Of a stretch of 64,000 nucleotides of DNA, positions 52,784 to 64,000 are shown in pieces. How positions within the stretch are numbered: the first letter of the stretch is position 1; the number at the start of each line of letters is the position of its first letter. This DNA is from Leuctra nigra (lineage: Eukaryota > Arthropoda > Insecta > Plecoptera > Leuctridae): positions 16,791,701-16,855,700 of the forward strand of contig OW203771.1 in the NCBI GenBank assembly GCA_934045905.1, read 5' to 3'. The notes below the pieces were generated by a model. It saw only the letters and a program-made list of their open reading frames with translations, was not told the DNA's origin and ran no database searches. A program made the position numbers and the translations under genes.

Positions 52784-53907
52784 GCTCGGACTGCGAAACC
52801 CCTTCACACGAAAACAATTGTCTTTCCTATGGTATACACACTGCAATTGTAATATATTTGTAACTTTACAACAATAAAAAAAACTTGAATCTTGAAATCT
52901 TTTCATCTCCAGGAAATAAAATAATAATAGGAAAATATTAATATTTCTGGGATATTTTCTCCGAGGATATAATGTAACGTTAAATAAAAAATATTTACAC
53001 AATATTAAATGCTTTTTTATGAATTAAAATGCATAAATCGTAAAAAATTTCATCCGTGCAAAATGCTGAAGTCGTCCAATAAAGTTGCTCGCCAGCCGGG
53101 CAAATAACTGTCAAATTTTACTCGCCAAGCAACAATTTTACTCGCCTCGGGCGAGCAGGCGAGTGCTAATTTCGAGCCCTGAATGAGATTCTGATTGTGG
53201 TATCGATGACACTGCGGGAGTAAAATCGCAAGAATCGCGTCCGACTTGCGATTTGCGTTTGATCGTGATTCATGGAAACCTTACTTTAGGGTTAAATCGA
53301 TATTAAATAATTAGCATTGTATTTCAATTTATACCATTACCATTATCACCATTTCACGAAGTAGGTAAATACCATTAGCATAATTCCAGTTCAAATCGAT
53401 GGGCTGGATTGCCTATAGTAATAAAATAATAATTCCCAAGTTTGTACCTATACTGTGTCTCCTTGCTTCGAACCACTTCACAAACCGTATATTTCGTGTA
53501 GTTTAATAGTATCATAATTCATACAAGTTCAGGTTATGTTATTTCGCACGATTTAGGACAGGGAATATTGGAATTCAAATGACTGGAGGACATTTACAAG
53601 TTAAATCATTTTGGTGCTTTTTGAGAATCATCTATTATCGAGTTGAACTGAGTTCTAAGTAACATCTTCAAACCGCATCAAAGATGATTGAATTATGAAT
53701 TATCAAACGTCTGTGCACTAAACGTCATAAGTGAGAGAAAGTTATTGATCATTTAAAGTCGTTTCCATCAAATCTACAGTTATCGTTAAAATAAACATCT
53801 CCGTCAAAGAAATGGTGAAACCATTTTTTTTTTTTTTAGATAATACAAAAATGTATATTAACATTGATATTGTGTTTTGATGATAATAAGGAAATTGTTT
53901 TAAGATC
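52784..53907. other. intergenic E-F with hAT-like end fragment
   Basis: 3' UTR of E, then a repeat end whose right border reads GCTAATTTCGAGCCCTG at 53165-53181, the complement of a CAGGGCTCGAAATTAGC-type hAT terminus. Its left border is not found. A reduced copy of the conserved array block lies at 53431-53500 (TGCTTCGAACCACTTC). No exon. Confidence 0.45.
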
Positions 53908-56634
53908 ATGATTGGAACAAGGGAATCCGGACTCTTGACTCCTGGACATCAAGGTCAACAAAGCGGATGGACGCACATGAAGAAAGGTGTACGCGAGAAG
54001 CTCAGCGCATTCTGGCGGCCAACCAACGCGTTGTCCAGCGCTCTGCCTCTTATTCACTTGTCCCAACTTCTCGGCCTCGTCAGTTGCCGCGTCAACAACC
54101 ACGGCAAACTCACAGCTTCCAACCTTGGAGCCGCCTACAGCATACTCCTTGTCATTGCTCTTCTTGTATTTGGGAGGCTGTACATATACGAATTATTCCT
54201 AAATCCCTATTATGACGCTGGTTCTATGGAGAGTTACACTGGACTTTTCCGTGACGGATTGGCGTACTTCACAGCAATATTCTCTATACTAAACGGATTG
54301 AGGCAGAAGAAATATGCTAACTTTATTAACAGTTTGCTCGAAATAGACAATTCATTTGACAGAATTAAAATTCAAATACCGCATATCAAGAATCACCGTT
54401 TCATGATTGGTTGCAGTTTGTTCGCTGTTTTGATTAATTTATTTCTTTTTGTTCAGGATACCATTGAGCTACCCAATTTCCCCAAGCTACCGTTGTTTAG
54501 CTTGTCTTTCTCACAGATAATCCACTTCATATCCGAATGCATCTTCGTCTGCTGCGTCCTTGCCGTATATCAGCGTCTCCGTCTACTCAACGAGTTTCTA
54601 CGAGCCAAAGGACAACTCCTGGACGTCGCTCTGGTGCGGGCGTCGGAGTCGATTCACTCGGCTATATGCGACGCCGCGGCGCTTGTCGACGACGTCTTCT
54701 CGTTGCCTTTACTTGTCTTCTTCTGTTCATATTTTGTAATTATTCTGACTTCTCTCTTCGAGTTGATCCGTACGCTTATGAATGAGAGTAAAAGTTTAGA
54801 GCCTTGGATGTGTTCGGTAATTCCGTTCTATATACTGCAAGCTCTCGCCGCATGTTTCGTTGGTCAGATGGTTCAAACTGAGGTAAGTCTTTTCCACACA
54901 CCAAATCATAATGATATGCCTGCATACCATATTCCTTCAGGGAGAGCATTCAATGAAAATCAATACATAAGAGATACATTTTTATTTAACAGTAAAGTTT
55001 GATTTTTCTTTTTAATTTGATCTAGAATTCATGGATCGTTTATATAAGGTGCACTTTATACATTATACACATTTTAAGATAAAATATAAGGTATTTATGT
55101 TAACCTTTTACATTTCACATTTTACTACATCATGATGTGCTTAGCATAAGTACCTATGTGTATTGGAATTATTTTTGAAAGAATATTAACCAACCAAATT
55201 CCGGATGCTGTCCTATAATTTATATTTCCGACCATCGACTTTCCATTCATTGTGAGCCTCGTCAGCCTCGGTCCAACAAAACTTTCTGTTAAATTTCAGA
55301 GCATGCGGACTAGAGACTTGGTGAACGAAATCCTGCTAACAAATTGGTACACTGACACTGAGAAGGAGGTATTCCCATAATTGTTTGTTTCAACTTTCAT
55401 TTTAAAACTCATTGACAATGAAACTGTGCTAATACACCGCTTTAGCTTCGTCATCTCTAACGACATTTCTCTTCTTCGCAGTTGATGAAATTCTCCATTG
55501 TGTTGATCAACAAGAAGGTGAACTTCTCTGCGGGCGGATTCTTCTACGTGGACTTAAACTTGATTTATTCTGTGAGTCCGAGATCTTGCTTTCACTTCAT
55601 GATATTCAGAGTCGTGGGAACAATCTCGAAGTGTTCACAACCAACCTATCGTAAATCAGCACAGAAACAGCGTCATGAATAGTTTAAACGTACAGTATTG
55701 GAAATGTGTCTCGATCATCACTACGCTTATACCATCCCGCCATACAACGGAGCGCTGGTATACCACTTTACGATCCCGTTGTATAGCGGGAGGGTATAAG
55801 CGTAGGGATGATCGAGACACATTTCCAATACTGTACAGTTAGTGGCAGACAATTATTGAGGATGGACACACAATTTAACGCTACAATTTTATACTTAGGC
55901 CGGGTAGGACCAACTCTGGATTAAGTTAACTATCGATGGTTAACCAATGAATCAAGTTGGCGCGAATTCCACAGCCATAAGATTCACTTATTAAGATTCA
56001 CTTATTTCCACTAACCATCGATAATTAACTAAATCCAAAGTTGGTCCTACCCGGCCTTAGGTGTTATACCCCTTCTACACGCTCACTTTAACATAGGACT
56101 TTAGTAGCCTCTCACTTTAAGTATACCGTGTAGATGATCAAGCTTCCCTTAAATGACACCGCACTTCAAGTTCGCGACGGACCTATGTTTAACCTATGTT
56201 TAACGCAAGACGCGAGATCTCGCGAGATTATTTTTAAAAACGATTCGCTTTTGTTCTTCTTCAGTAGCGTTATTCAGTAGCGTAAAATTGTAGCGTTATG
56301 AACAAATTACCAAATATTGTGCACCTCTGAGTCATAATTAAAAATCCCAGCTAATTCTATGTATAATATCTGTTTAATAGCAATCCCAGATGCATTCTTT
56401 CTTTACTAATCAGTGAAAATTGTAGGTCTCTAACTGCAATCGCTAACTGTGCATGTGCACTCTATATTTTTCCCGCTCCACGCAAATGATCTTGACGGGT
56501 ATAAAATGACGGGCTCAAGAGTACTGTTGAATGCAACTAATTCCTCGTGACATGTTCTGGTGATGTTGCAGATGGTTGGAGCAACAACGACTTATCTCAT
56601 TATCTTACTACAGTCCGCAAGAAGCTCTCATTAG
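53908..56634 (+). CDS. gustatory receptor gene F
   Basis: Exons: 53908-54882, 55300-55368, 55482-55571, 56572-56634; 398 residues. N-terminus of the B subtype (SGWTHMKKGVR). The variable section is its own: RLYIYELFLNPYYDAGSMES and CSLFAVLINLFLFVQDTIEL. After the conserved cassette, TM5 reads VFFCSYFVIILTSLFELIRT. Exon 2 is the most divergent of the family (DLVNEILLTNWYTDTEKE), exon 3 has LMKFSIVLINKK. Intron 3 (1000 bp) contains two MITEs. AATAAA at 58046. Confidence 0.93.
55691..55835. mobile_element. 145-bp palindromic MITE in intron 3 of gene F
   Basis: TACAGTATTGGAAATGTGTC at the left end is repeated inverted at the right end. The arms are about 65 bp with few mismatches and there is almost no loop. 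Confidence 0.8.
55895..56060. mobile_element. MITE, GGCCGGGTAGGACCAACT family, second copy
   Basis: TTAGGCCGGGTAGGACCAAC at the left and its complement at the right, about 50-bp arms. Same family as 10340-10467. Confidence 0.8.
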
Positions 56635-58584
56635 AATCAGACTCCGATACATGCTTCACACGAATAGGGAATAGGATGTGCGATTTTTAAAGTACACATT
56701 CACCCCAATAGATCATTTCTGTTTCGACTTTTTACACACTCATCTTGTAAAAGTTTTGGATGTTCAATTCTCCATTAAAATTGGCATTTTGGCGCGTACT
56801 TGTTTGTGACATCATTGAACAAGAATGGAACTCAGGGTGCATACCCTTTTTGAATCAGGTCGCCCAGTTTCCCTATCCTTTTAACATTGTGACGTAAGAA
56901 CCTGAGCGTGACCTTGAGTCGAATTTAGTCGAATGAATGGAAATACAGGCATCCATGTTGGATCAGAACGTCTAACCTCTTGAGCTTGGGCATTATGGGC
57001 ACGGTTTCAGCCCGTTTGTTGACGCGGCAAGTTTGATTTAACCCGTAAATCCTATGGTGACGTCAATGCCCAACCAGCTCCTATTGTGGACCTCACCCAC
57101 AGTCTCGCTGGCTCAACCTGTCTGCGACCTCAAGTCAATCAGACTGCATTTTCAACTTAGATAATAGGGATTCAAAAAGTTTAGTTTAATACATTGAGCC
57201 AGTACTCAAGTGACCATTGAATAATTAGTAAAAGAAAAATATAATAATGATAATATATGTGCTCTTTTTAAAACAAAGCAGATGCATGCATCCAGTTTGA
57301 AACCGAAAACGACGTTATATCTTGGAAACGATTTGACATAATTTATGGGTCGAGACTATAATCATTTCATGCATTCATCATAAATAAAATCCATAATTTC
57401 GTTTTAAGGAGGGATCTCCGAAATTCACTCTTTGTCAGAAATCGTTCAAACTCGGCATATACCTAAATAGATTTTTATGTGAACTAATTTTCGAGATATA
57501 TCACTTCAAAGTTACACTCAGTTTAACATTGCGACCATAGGGAAAAAAGTAATGCTGATATTTTCAAAAGTGTATAAAGCTGCTTTCCAACCTACAGATA
57601 TTTTTTGAAAAACTACAATAGCGTGTATCAGATGAAATTTTACATTTTAACATTTTTAAATAAACACGTTGAAACGGCCTTCTAGAAACTTGAATTTCAT
57701 TGCAAATTTGTGGAAATTTCCAGAAGACCGGGATAATAATATCGCTAGTCCCTTAAGCGCATTTTGTGTAAATTTATTTATGACGTACCATGACGTTTCT
57801 ATAATACACACCACGCGAAATTGTTGATATAATTTTCGTGTTAAAACGACTGTGTTTTTATTTCTGGAATAGAAGGTGGCTGCTATTAAATCATAAAATG
57901 TATTTTATGGCAATTATTTTTACACAAAGTGATGTCTACAATTCTTATCAAAATATTAGCATTCAACATTGCATTGTACTATTTAACTAAGTAGGTAAAT
58001 TCCATTTACATAATTCAATATCAGATCAATATGATGGCTTATAATAATAAAATATTTAGTCTCAAGCTTGTCTCTAGTTGCTTCGACCTACTTTTCAATT
58101 GCAACGGTATTGTGACAAATAGGTAGGTAATGATAATTGTTTAGTTTACATTATTTGTATTGATTAATTATGCCAGAGATTATTAGGGATTAAGTTCAAT
58201 GAGATTCGATGGCCGGTCCCATGTGACACACTTGGCCTTTCAAATGACGGAGTTCCGAGGCGCATAGGCCATTCAAAATGATGTACAAATCAACACAAAT
58301 TGAAACTTTTGAAACTTTTTTGTTATCAAAATTATTATCAAAATCATCAAAATGTTTATATTGAATGTTTTTCTTTCGGTCTCTTTGAATTTCCGATGGA
58401 GGGGGGATCATCATTAATTTGCCTTCCTCTCTTTTGAATCTCTGACATGGTATTTACAATATCTATAGTAACTGCCCAGTAGTAACTGTAAGAAGAACGC
58501 TCAAAAAACGCACATGGGGAGACATATCTGTGAAATAGTTCTCGACTCATTCGACTTTGCATACGACTGAAAGTTTCGGATATC
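56635..58584. other. long intergenic stretch F-G, no gene
   Basis: Nearly 2 kb without an exon. The conserved array block appears at 58047-58127 (TCTCTAGTTGCTTCGACC, GGTATTGTGACAAATAGG) just after AATAAA at 58046, which ends the unit of gene F. Confidence 0.5.
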
Positions 58585-58645
58585 ACTATAGGAAAACGCT
58601 AAGTGAAACGCGTAATGAGCGAGCTCTTTTAAGTGCGTGCAACAC
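58585..58645 (+). mobile_element. GCGAGCG-family start fragment
   Basis: ATAGGAAAACGCTAAGTGAA followed by ACGCGTAATGAGCGAGC, a decayed copy of the family's first 45 bp. Confidence 0.5.
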
Positions 58646-58724
58646 AATATGTTTTGCATTAAGCCTCTGCTTTACCGCATCTTGCCTGGATAAGTTTTGG
58701 AAAGAATTCGAGACACAAGGCTGG

Positions 58725-58812
58725 GATCTTTACAAAAAATATCAGTCGGTTCGTGAATCAAAATTAAATACTCTTACAAAAATATCAGTCGGTGCGTGAA
58801 TCAAAATTGTGC
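58725..58812. repeat. 46-bp tandem duplication
   Basis: Two copies of a segment containing ACAAAAATATCAGTCGGT and CGTGAATCAAAATT, with few differences. Confidence 0.8.
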
Positions 58813-58821
58813 AGAAATGTG

Positions 58822-59887
58822 TTAAGAGGCAACCGGAAGCGAACGGAAATCGCACGGTTCGTCAGAGCGGTTTTGAAATGTTGTCTTCCCACTAAATAAT
58901 TTTAAAAAATCAGATGGTAACGCCCCATAACAGCCTAATAGACTTAATAATGCCTCACACTGGAGTACTTTATGACCTCTGGTACGACCTCAAAGTGTTA
59001 AATACGATATTGTTACGAGGACCAAGAAGATGGTCGATTTTGGTTTGGGTCCTCGTGATTTCCTGCCACTAGAGGCGACGTGTGTCGGATGTCAGATAAA
59101 TGACGTCAATGCAACAAGATCTGCAACTCGGCAAGTCCTGGCTTCTACGCGGCTATTGTTCGTCCAGGTCCAACATCACCAGTGGACATAAGCCGGTCTT
59201 GCATAAACATCTACTGCAAGACCGTGCTAGAGCATCAAGAGCCTCGGCCGCGCTGGACGAACAATAGGCAGGATTCTAGCGTGGTAAGCGTTGACTATGC
59301 AAATCACACGCTACCCAGGACTTGACCGATGGAACGACGAGAGAAGCGAACGAGACGACAACGAGAGAAGAACTCGAGACCACGGGACGGAAGGAAGGCT
59401 GGGCGACGCAGACCCAAGAACATCAGGGGAGAGGGTCTCTGCGCCCATGCCGACATTCAGATAAGTCAATAGGTTAAAGTGTAAACCCACGCAGTCACAA
59501 CTAAACTCTTTGTGTAATTTTATTTAAATAAACTCATTCTTAAATTCATTCTAAGGGTACTGAATAATTTGTACACCAGAATAAACTCCCAAGATCCCTA
59601 GTAAACTCGGTACCATACGTGGCTATAACTGAGCTGCGCGTAACACTGGTGGAGGAGACGTAGCCGCGTAACAATATTTTTAATAAAATAATCGTATTTA
59701 ATTTTAACACTTTGAGGTCGCACGTCAGAGGTCATAAAGTACTCCAGTGTGTGGCATTAGTTCGTCTATTGGGCTGTTATGGGTCGTTACTATTTGATTT
59801 TTTTAAATTATATAGTGGGAAGACAAAATTTAAAAAAAATGCTCTGACGAACCGTGCGATTCCCGTTCGCTTCCGTTTGCCTCTTAA
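58822..59887. mobile_element. TTAA-flanked foldback element, interrupted by a solo LTR
   Basis: TTAA at 58822-58825 and 59884-59887. Inverted ends GAGGCAACCGGAAGCGAACG (right copy with AA for AC) extend for about 190 bp per arm, including GAGTACTTTATGACCTCTG. The arms are about 15% diverged, so the element is old. The loop is filled by the LTR at 59011-59673. Confidence 0.8.
59011..59673 (+). mobile_element. solo LTR (Gypsy-like)
   Basis: Starts TGTTACG and ends CGTAACA (7-bp perfect inverted termini, TG...CA), flanked by the 4-bp duplication ATAT at 59007-59010 and 59674-59677. Contains AATAAA near 59526 and is GC-richer than its surroundings. No internal region or second LTR, so it is a solo LTR left by recombination. 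The orientation is inferred from the polyadenylation signal. Confidence 0.8.
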
Positions 59888-60201
59888 CTGGAAGAACAAC
59901 AAAACGGAAGATTGAAAAGAATGGAAACGTCAGTTCTCTGAATACACTTCCTTTATACAGACATACATGTGATCGTTTGACGTGTGTTGTCTTTTCTATT
60001 TCATCCCAAATAAATTCGTAAATAATTTAATCATAATCTTCATGGAAGAAAAACTAGACAAATTGATGGATGAATTAAAACGATGATTACAAATTATAAC
60101 CTTAATGTTAGTATTTGAATGATAGGAATAATCACATAGTTACGTAGGTATACCACGATAAGTAGGTACCCATCAATGTTTTGTTCAGTTTTTTTAAGAT
60201 A
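59888..60201. other. upstream region of gene G
   Basis: AT-rich. The last bases before the start (TTTTTTTAAGATA) keep the TTTAAG seen at the other starts. No exon. Confidence 0.45.
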
Positions 60202-63103
60202 ATGGTTGAAACAAGTGAAGCTGGACTCTGGACTCCTGAACGTCAAGGTCAACAAGGAGGATGGATTCCTGTGAAGAATATAGTAGACAAGAAGCCCAGT
60301 ACATTCTGGCGGCCAACCAACGCGTTGTCCAGCGCTCTGCCTCTTATTCACTTGTCCCAACTTCTCGGCCTCGTCGGTTGCCGCGTCAACAACCACGGCA
60401 AACTCACAGCTTCCAACCTTGGAGCCGCCTACAGCATTCTCCTAGTCATTGCTCTTCTTGTAGCCGGAAAGCTGTACTTTTACGAGTTGCTGCAAAACCC
60501 ATCTTATATAGCCGGGGCTGTGGAGAACTACACTCAATATGTCCGTGACGCATTGGCGTTTCTCTCAGCAATATTCTCGGTACTAAACGGCTTGAGACAG
60601 AAGAAATATGTCAACTTTATTGACCGTTTGCACAAGATCGACGGGTCAGTGGAAAGAATCAACATGCAAATACCACACATCAAGAACCTCCGTTTCGTCA
60701 TTGGCTGCATTTTGTTCTCTGTCTTAAGTATTTTTCTATTCTATTTGGAGGATATCATTTACTTGCCCGTTTTCCCGAAGCTCCAGTTGGCTTGTTTTTA
60801 CACTGCTGCGATGACTAACTTCTTATCCGAATGCATCTTCGTCTGCTGCGTCCTTGCCGTATATCAGCGTCTCCGTCTACTCAACGAGTTTCTACGAGCC
60901 AAAGGACAACTCCTGGACGTCGCTCTGGTGCGGGCGTCGGAGTCGATTCACTCGGCTATATGCGACGCCGCGGCGCTTGTCGACGACGTCTTCTCGTTGC
61001 CGTTACTTGTCCTCATCAGCTCAAACTTTGTTATAATTCTGACTGCTTTGTTTGAGCTGATCCAGAATTTTAATGTCCAGAGTAACAGCATTGAACCTTG
61101 GATGGGTTCGATGATTCCGGTTCATATTATTCAAACTCTCGTCGTATGTCTCGTTTGTCAGATGGCTCGTACTGAGGTAAGCGTTATATTTCACAGCATT
61201 TGCATGGAATGAGCCAGATTGATGTCTACTTCCTGTTAAAATTGCGGCCTAACATTAACTCATAGAATAAGAACGGGTGAATTAAAGCGGAGTTTAACTT
61301 TTCTTGGGCTAAGTATTCCTAGCATATTAAGGCCGGTCATACTTTTTTTCCCCGCCAACGTTAGGTTTGAAGCGGTTTTAGTGCGAAATACAAAATATAA
61401 ATTACCATATTTTGGTAAACGGTTATGAATATCGAAAAGGCAAGCCAGCTAGGTGACATGAATTGAACATTTATCTACATTTTCATCACTCACTGTCATA
61501 ACTTTGATCAGCACCTGCATTTGTCGGGCGCGATAACGCTCCGTCGCTTGTCCGTCGCTCGCACGGAGCGTTTTCGTGCCCGACAAATTCTGACCACATA
61601 GTAGGAGCAAAGTTATGAAGTAAGCGATGAAAATGTAGATAGAGGATCTATATATGTCACCTCTGGCTTGCTTTTTCGATATTCATAACCGTTTGCCCAA
61701 TATGGCAATTTATATTATGTATTTCCCTCTAAAACCGCTCCAAACCGACCGTTTGCGGGAAAAAAAAACTATGGCCGATTAGAAAAAATGAATTTCGGAG
61801 TCCAAACAAAACCTAACATTTAATTGCATATTGTCAAGAATATGACGCATATGAAGTACTTATAAACATGAATTACACCTTGAGTGTAAAAGGTACCATG
61901 TTTGTGACGCATTTACTCATTAATCCGACCATCAACCATATCAATTTGCATTGTGAACTTAGACACAAAGTCTAGTAGTCAAGTCTAGTAGCTTAGACAT
62001 ACAGGCCATACTCTTTGTTCATTTCAGAGCATGCGGACTAGAAACTTGGCGAATGAAATCTTGATGACAAATCTGAACACTGACACTGAGAAGGAGGTAT
62101 TTAAGTAGTTGACTCAAATTATGTTTCATCATTTGATTGTTTGACAAACAGTATTGTGATTAGATACTTTTATTTTAATCTTGATAAAGATAAAGATAAC
62201 CTGCCAAAAGTTTATCTGTATAAGATAATAGATACATTTCCAAGAAATCATGTAGATAATACATAAAGTAAAAAAAAAAACGGATAATGATCTATTAATT
62301 GATAATTATTTTTACCAAATACTATTGTTCCCTAATTATATTCGAATTCTAAATTCGGAACTTAAGTTTTTAAAAAATGGGGTCATCAAAACAGTCTAAC
62401 TAATGCGTCTGGAGACGATTTTCCTTTTTCATATCATCTGACATTCAGGTTCGTGCATGTGCATACACACACAGTCATGCATTTTTAATTTTATATTTTT
62501 TATCTAGATAATTGCCAATAGATCACAATATTTTGTATCTTGATAAAGATAAAGATAACCAATTATTTAATTATCCAGATAAGATAATAGTTAAAAAAAA
62601 TTACCTAGTTAATTTTGCCTAGAAAATCACAACACTGTTCACAAATGAAACTGTCACCGCTTAGGCTTGATCGTCTCTCTCTATAAAAGACATTTCTCTT
62701 CTTCGCAGTTGATGAAATTCTCCACTCTGTTGATCAACAAGAAGGTGAACTTCTCTGCGGGCCGATTCTTCTACGTGGACTTAAACTTGGTTTATTCTGT
62801 GAGTCCGAGATGTCAATTCAATGTTTCATTGTCATTACATTAGCGTTCAAACATCTCGAAATACTTGAATATTTGAGAGTCAGATGATTGCACAATTAGT
62901 CTATTCTGCTTATAACACTTCACACTGTTTTACCATTGGTGTATATTTTCAACAAATCAATCATACTTTTTGTTCAATTGATACTTTGGCTAGCGATCCC
63001 ACCACTAAATTCCTTGTGACATGTTCTGGTGATGTTGCAGATGGTTGGAGCAACAACGACTTATCTCATCATCTTACTTCAGTCCGCAAGAAGCTCTCAT
63101 TAG
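60202..63103 (+). CDS. gustatory receptor gene G
   Basis: Exons: 60202-61176, 62028-62096, 62709-62798, 63041-63103; 398 residues. Start chosen at ATG 60202 (MVETSEAGLW), aligned with its sisters. It has the most divergent variable section of the array: VRDALAFLSAIFSVLNGLRQ, then RLHKIDGSVERINMQIPHIK, then LFYLEDIIYLPVFPKLQLAC. The flanking conserved cassettes are nonetheless almost letter-perfect. Exon 3 carries GGC CGA TTC, so the signature reads FSAGRFFYVDL, with Arg where every other copy has Gly. Intron 1 holds a foldback element. Intron 2 holds a pair of GATAAAGATAAAGATAACC repeats (62177 and 62536). A retrotransposon fragment begins about 80 bp downstream. Confidence 0.92.
61327..61782. 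mobile_element. foldback element in intron 1 of gene G
   Basis: Left end GGCCGGTCATACTTTTTTTC and right end complement CGGCCATAGTTTTTTTTTCC. The inner arms share AACGGTTATGAATATCGAAA and CTACATTTTCATC. The centre has the self-complementary AACGCTCCGT and ACGGAGCGTT. TTAA flanks the left end, TTAG the right. Confidence 0.75.
62170..62600. repeat. direct repeats in intron 2 of gene G
   Basis: CTTGATAAAGATAAAGATAACC followed by AAGATAATAG occurs at 62177-62232 and 62536-62592. Intron 2 is 612 bp here and only 86-126 bp in the other copies, so the block is an insertion bounded by these repeats. Confidence 0.6.
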
Positions 63104-63182
63104 ACTCAGACTCCGAAATATCTTCAAACTGCAAACAAATAATATTGCATGTCATTCAAATTTGTATTTATATGTTTTTCTT

Positions 63183-63581
63183 ATGAGTGCGAAAGGAGTG
63201 ACAAAGTTCGACAGAATTAGAAGTTCAAAGATTAGGAAGGAATTGGGTGTGGAGAGATTGGGATTTAAGTTAGGGAGGGAGAGATTGAGGTGGTTTGGTA
63301 ACATGAAGAGAATGGATATTGGAAGGATGGCCAGAACAGAGTTGGAAGCAATAAATGTTATAAGAAAGAGAAGTGGTGGAAGGCCTAGAGCACAGTGGAA
63401 GAGTTTGATTGAAGAAGATGTGAGGTCAAGAGGAGAAGACTGGAAGATGGTTGAGGAGGAACGTTGGTGGGAGAATAACGACATATGGAATGGTTTAATT
63501 ATGAAGATGGAGGAGGAAGAAAGTGAGGAGGAAGAAGATGAAGAAATATCAACCGTTCCGGCTAGCCGATTGAGACAATAG
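63183..63581 (+). pseudogene. C-terminal end of a non-LTR retrotransposon polyprotein
   Basis: 132 codons: TKFDRIRSSKIRKELGVERL, RLRWFGNMKRM, ARTELEAINVIRKRSGGRPR, WKSLIEEDVRSRGEDWK, ending in an acidic tail. LRWFGHV-like and GRPR...W...DV motifs are the usual C-terminus of RT-encoding non-LTR elements in animals. The 5' part is missing, which fits a 5'-truncated insertion. It is a different element from the one at 17-22 kb. Confidence 0.8.
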
Positions 63582-64000
63582 CCATAGTTAGAGAGCCTTA
63601 GTAGGTCTGGTTAGGCAGTGAATGTAATTATGTAAATGTAATATATAAATTGTCTAACCTTCTGACCCAAAAAATATTTGGAACCAGGGTTTGGAAATAA
63701 AAAAATGTATAGATCTACTAAGCTGTGGATGAATTATTGTGAGAATGACTGTGGGATGTTGATGAAGAATATGTAAGGATGGACTGTGAAATGGATGTGG
63801 CCGTGGCCTATTCATAGGGCACCTTCCCATCATTTGTCTCTCGACTGAGGTAACCTACAAACTATACTCAGTCTGGATGTTCGGTCCTAAGTCCTAACCA
63901 ATGCCACTTTGAATCGTCTTTGAGAAACACAATGTGTCGATTTTACGAACTACATTTCTAATATTTGGAACTCGGAAAGATCATCGTATTTTGAGAAAAT
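63582..64000. other. retroelement 3' end and SINE fragment
   Basis: The 3' UTR of the retrotransposon fragment runs to about 63710 (GGAAATAAAAAAATG). A SINE body copy follows at about 63755-63870 (GGCCGTGGCCTATTCATAGG, TCTCGACTGAGG). No gene is seen to the window end. Confidence 0.5.

Overview
The window looks like a piece of an insect nuclear genome: AT-rich, intron-bearing and heavily loaded with repeats. I infer a hemipteran, possibly a planthopper, from the repeat style and a local gustatory-receptor expansion; the species call is weak. There are no bacterial features. Host coding capacity is small: one tandem family of chemoreceptor genes on the + strand (about 30.3-63.1 kb) and one isolated exon of an unrecognised gene on the - strand (14.4-14.8 kb).

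Region 1 (1-14 kb) is a repeat graveyard. It holds a 42-bp minisatellite, tRNA-derived SINE copies, a 5S-rRNA-derived SINE, several short TIR or foldback elements, a hAT-like element containing other repeats (6.10-7.94 kb) and a 590-bp near-perfect hairpin (11.1-11.7 kb). Region 2 (14-22 kb) holds the lone exon, a 1.77-kb element with 55-bp TIRs, and directly next to it an almost full-length CR1/Jockey-like non-LTR retrotransposon on the - strand. That element has a zinc-finger ORF1, a repeat-rich middle segment, and an endonuclease-RT ORF2 that follows in the same frame after a UGA lying in a CAA-UUA context. Region 3 (22-30 kb) has two inverted 1.32-kb copies of one repeat, a SINE split by a TTAA-flanked insertion, and a stray last exon of a receptor gene.

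Region 4 (30.3-63.1 kb) is the core: seven tandem, same-strand gustatory-receptor (GR) genes, here called A to G. All have one four-exon plan: a long exon 1 of about 322-326 codons, then exons of 23, 30 and 20 codons, with every intron in phase 0. Exons 3 and 4 carry the GR C-terminal signature (FSAGGFFYVDL, then TYLIILLQ). A, B, C, D, F and G are intact as read. E has one nonsense codon (TGC to TGA). Two further relics, an orphan exon 4 at 26.36 kb and an exon-1 5' fragment at 34.3 kb, show the array was once longer.

The GR genes are mosaics. Two GC-rich blocks of exon 1 (about 139 and 189 bp) and exons 3-4 are nearly identical among copies even at synonymous positions. The segment between the blocks (TM1 end to TM4) is AT-richer and divergent. 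This suggests recurrent gene conversion of constant cassettes around a variable, possibly ligand-facing, part. Transposons have repeatedly entered the introns, and paralogue comparison gives natural empty sites for several. The window ends with a truncated retrotransposon pol fragment and a SINE remnant downstream of gene G.
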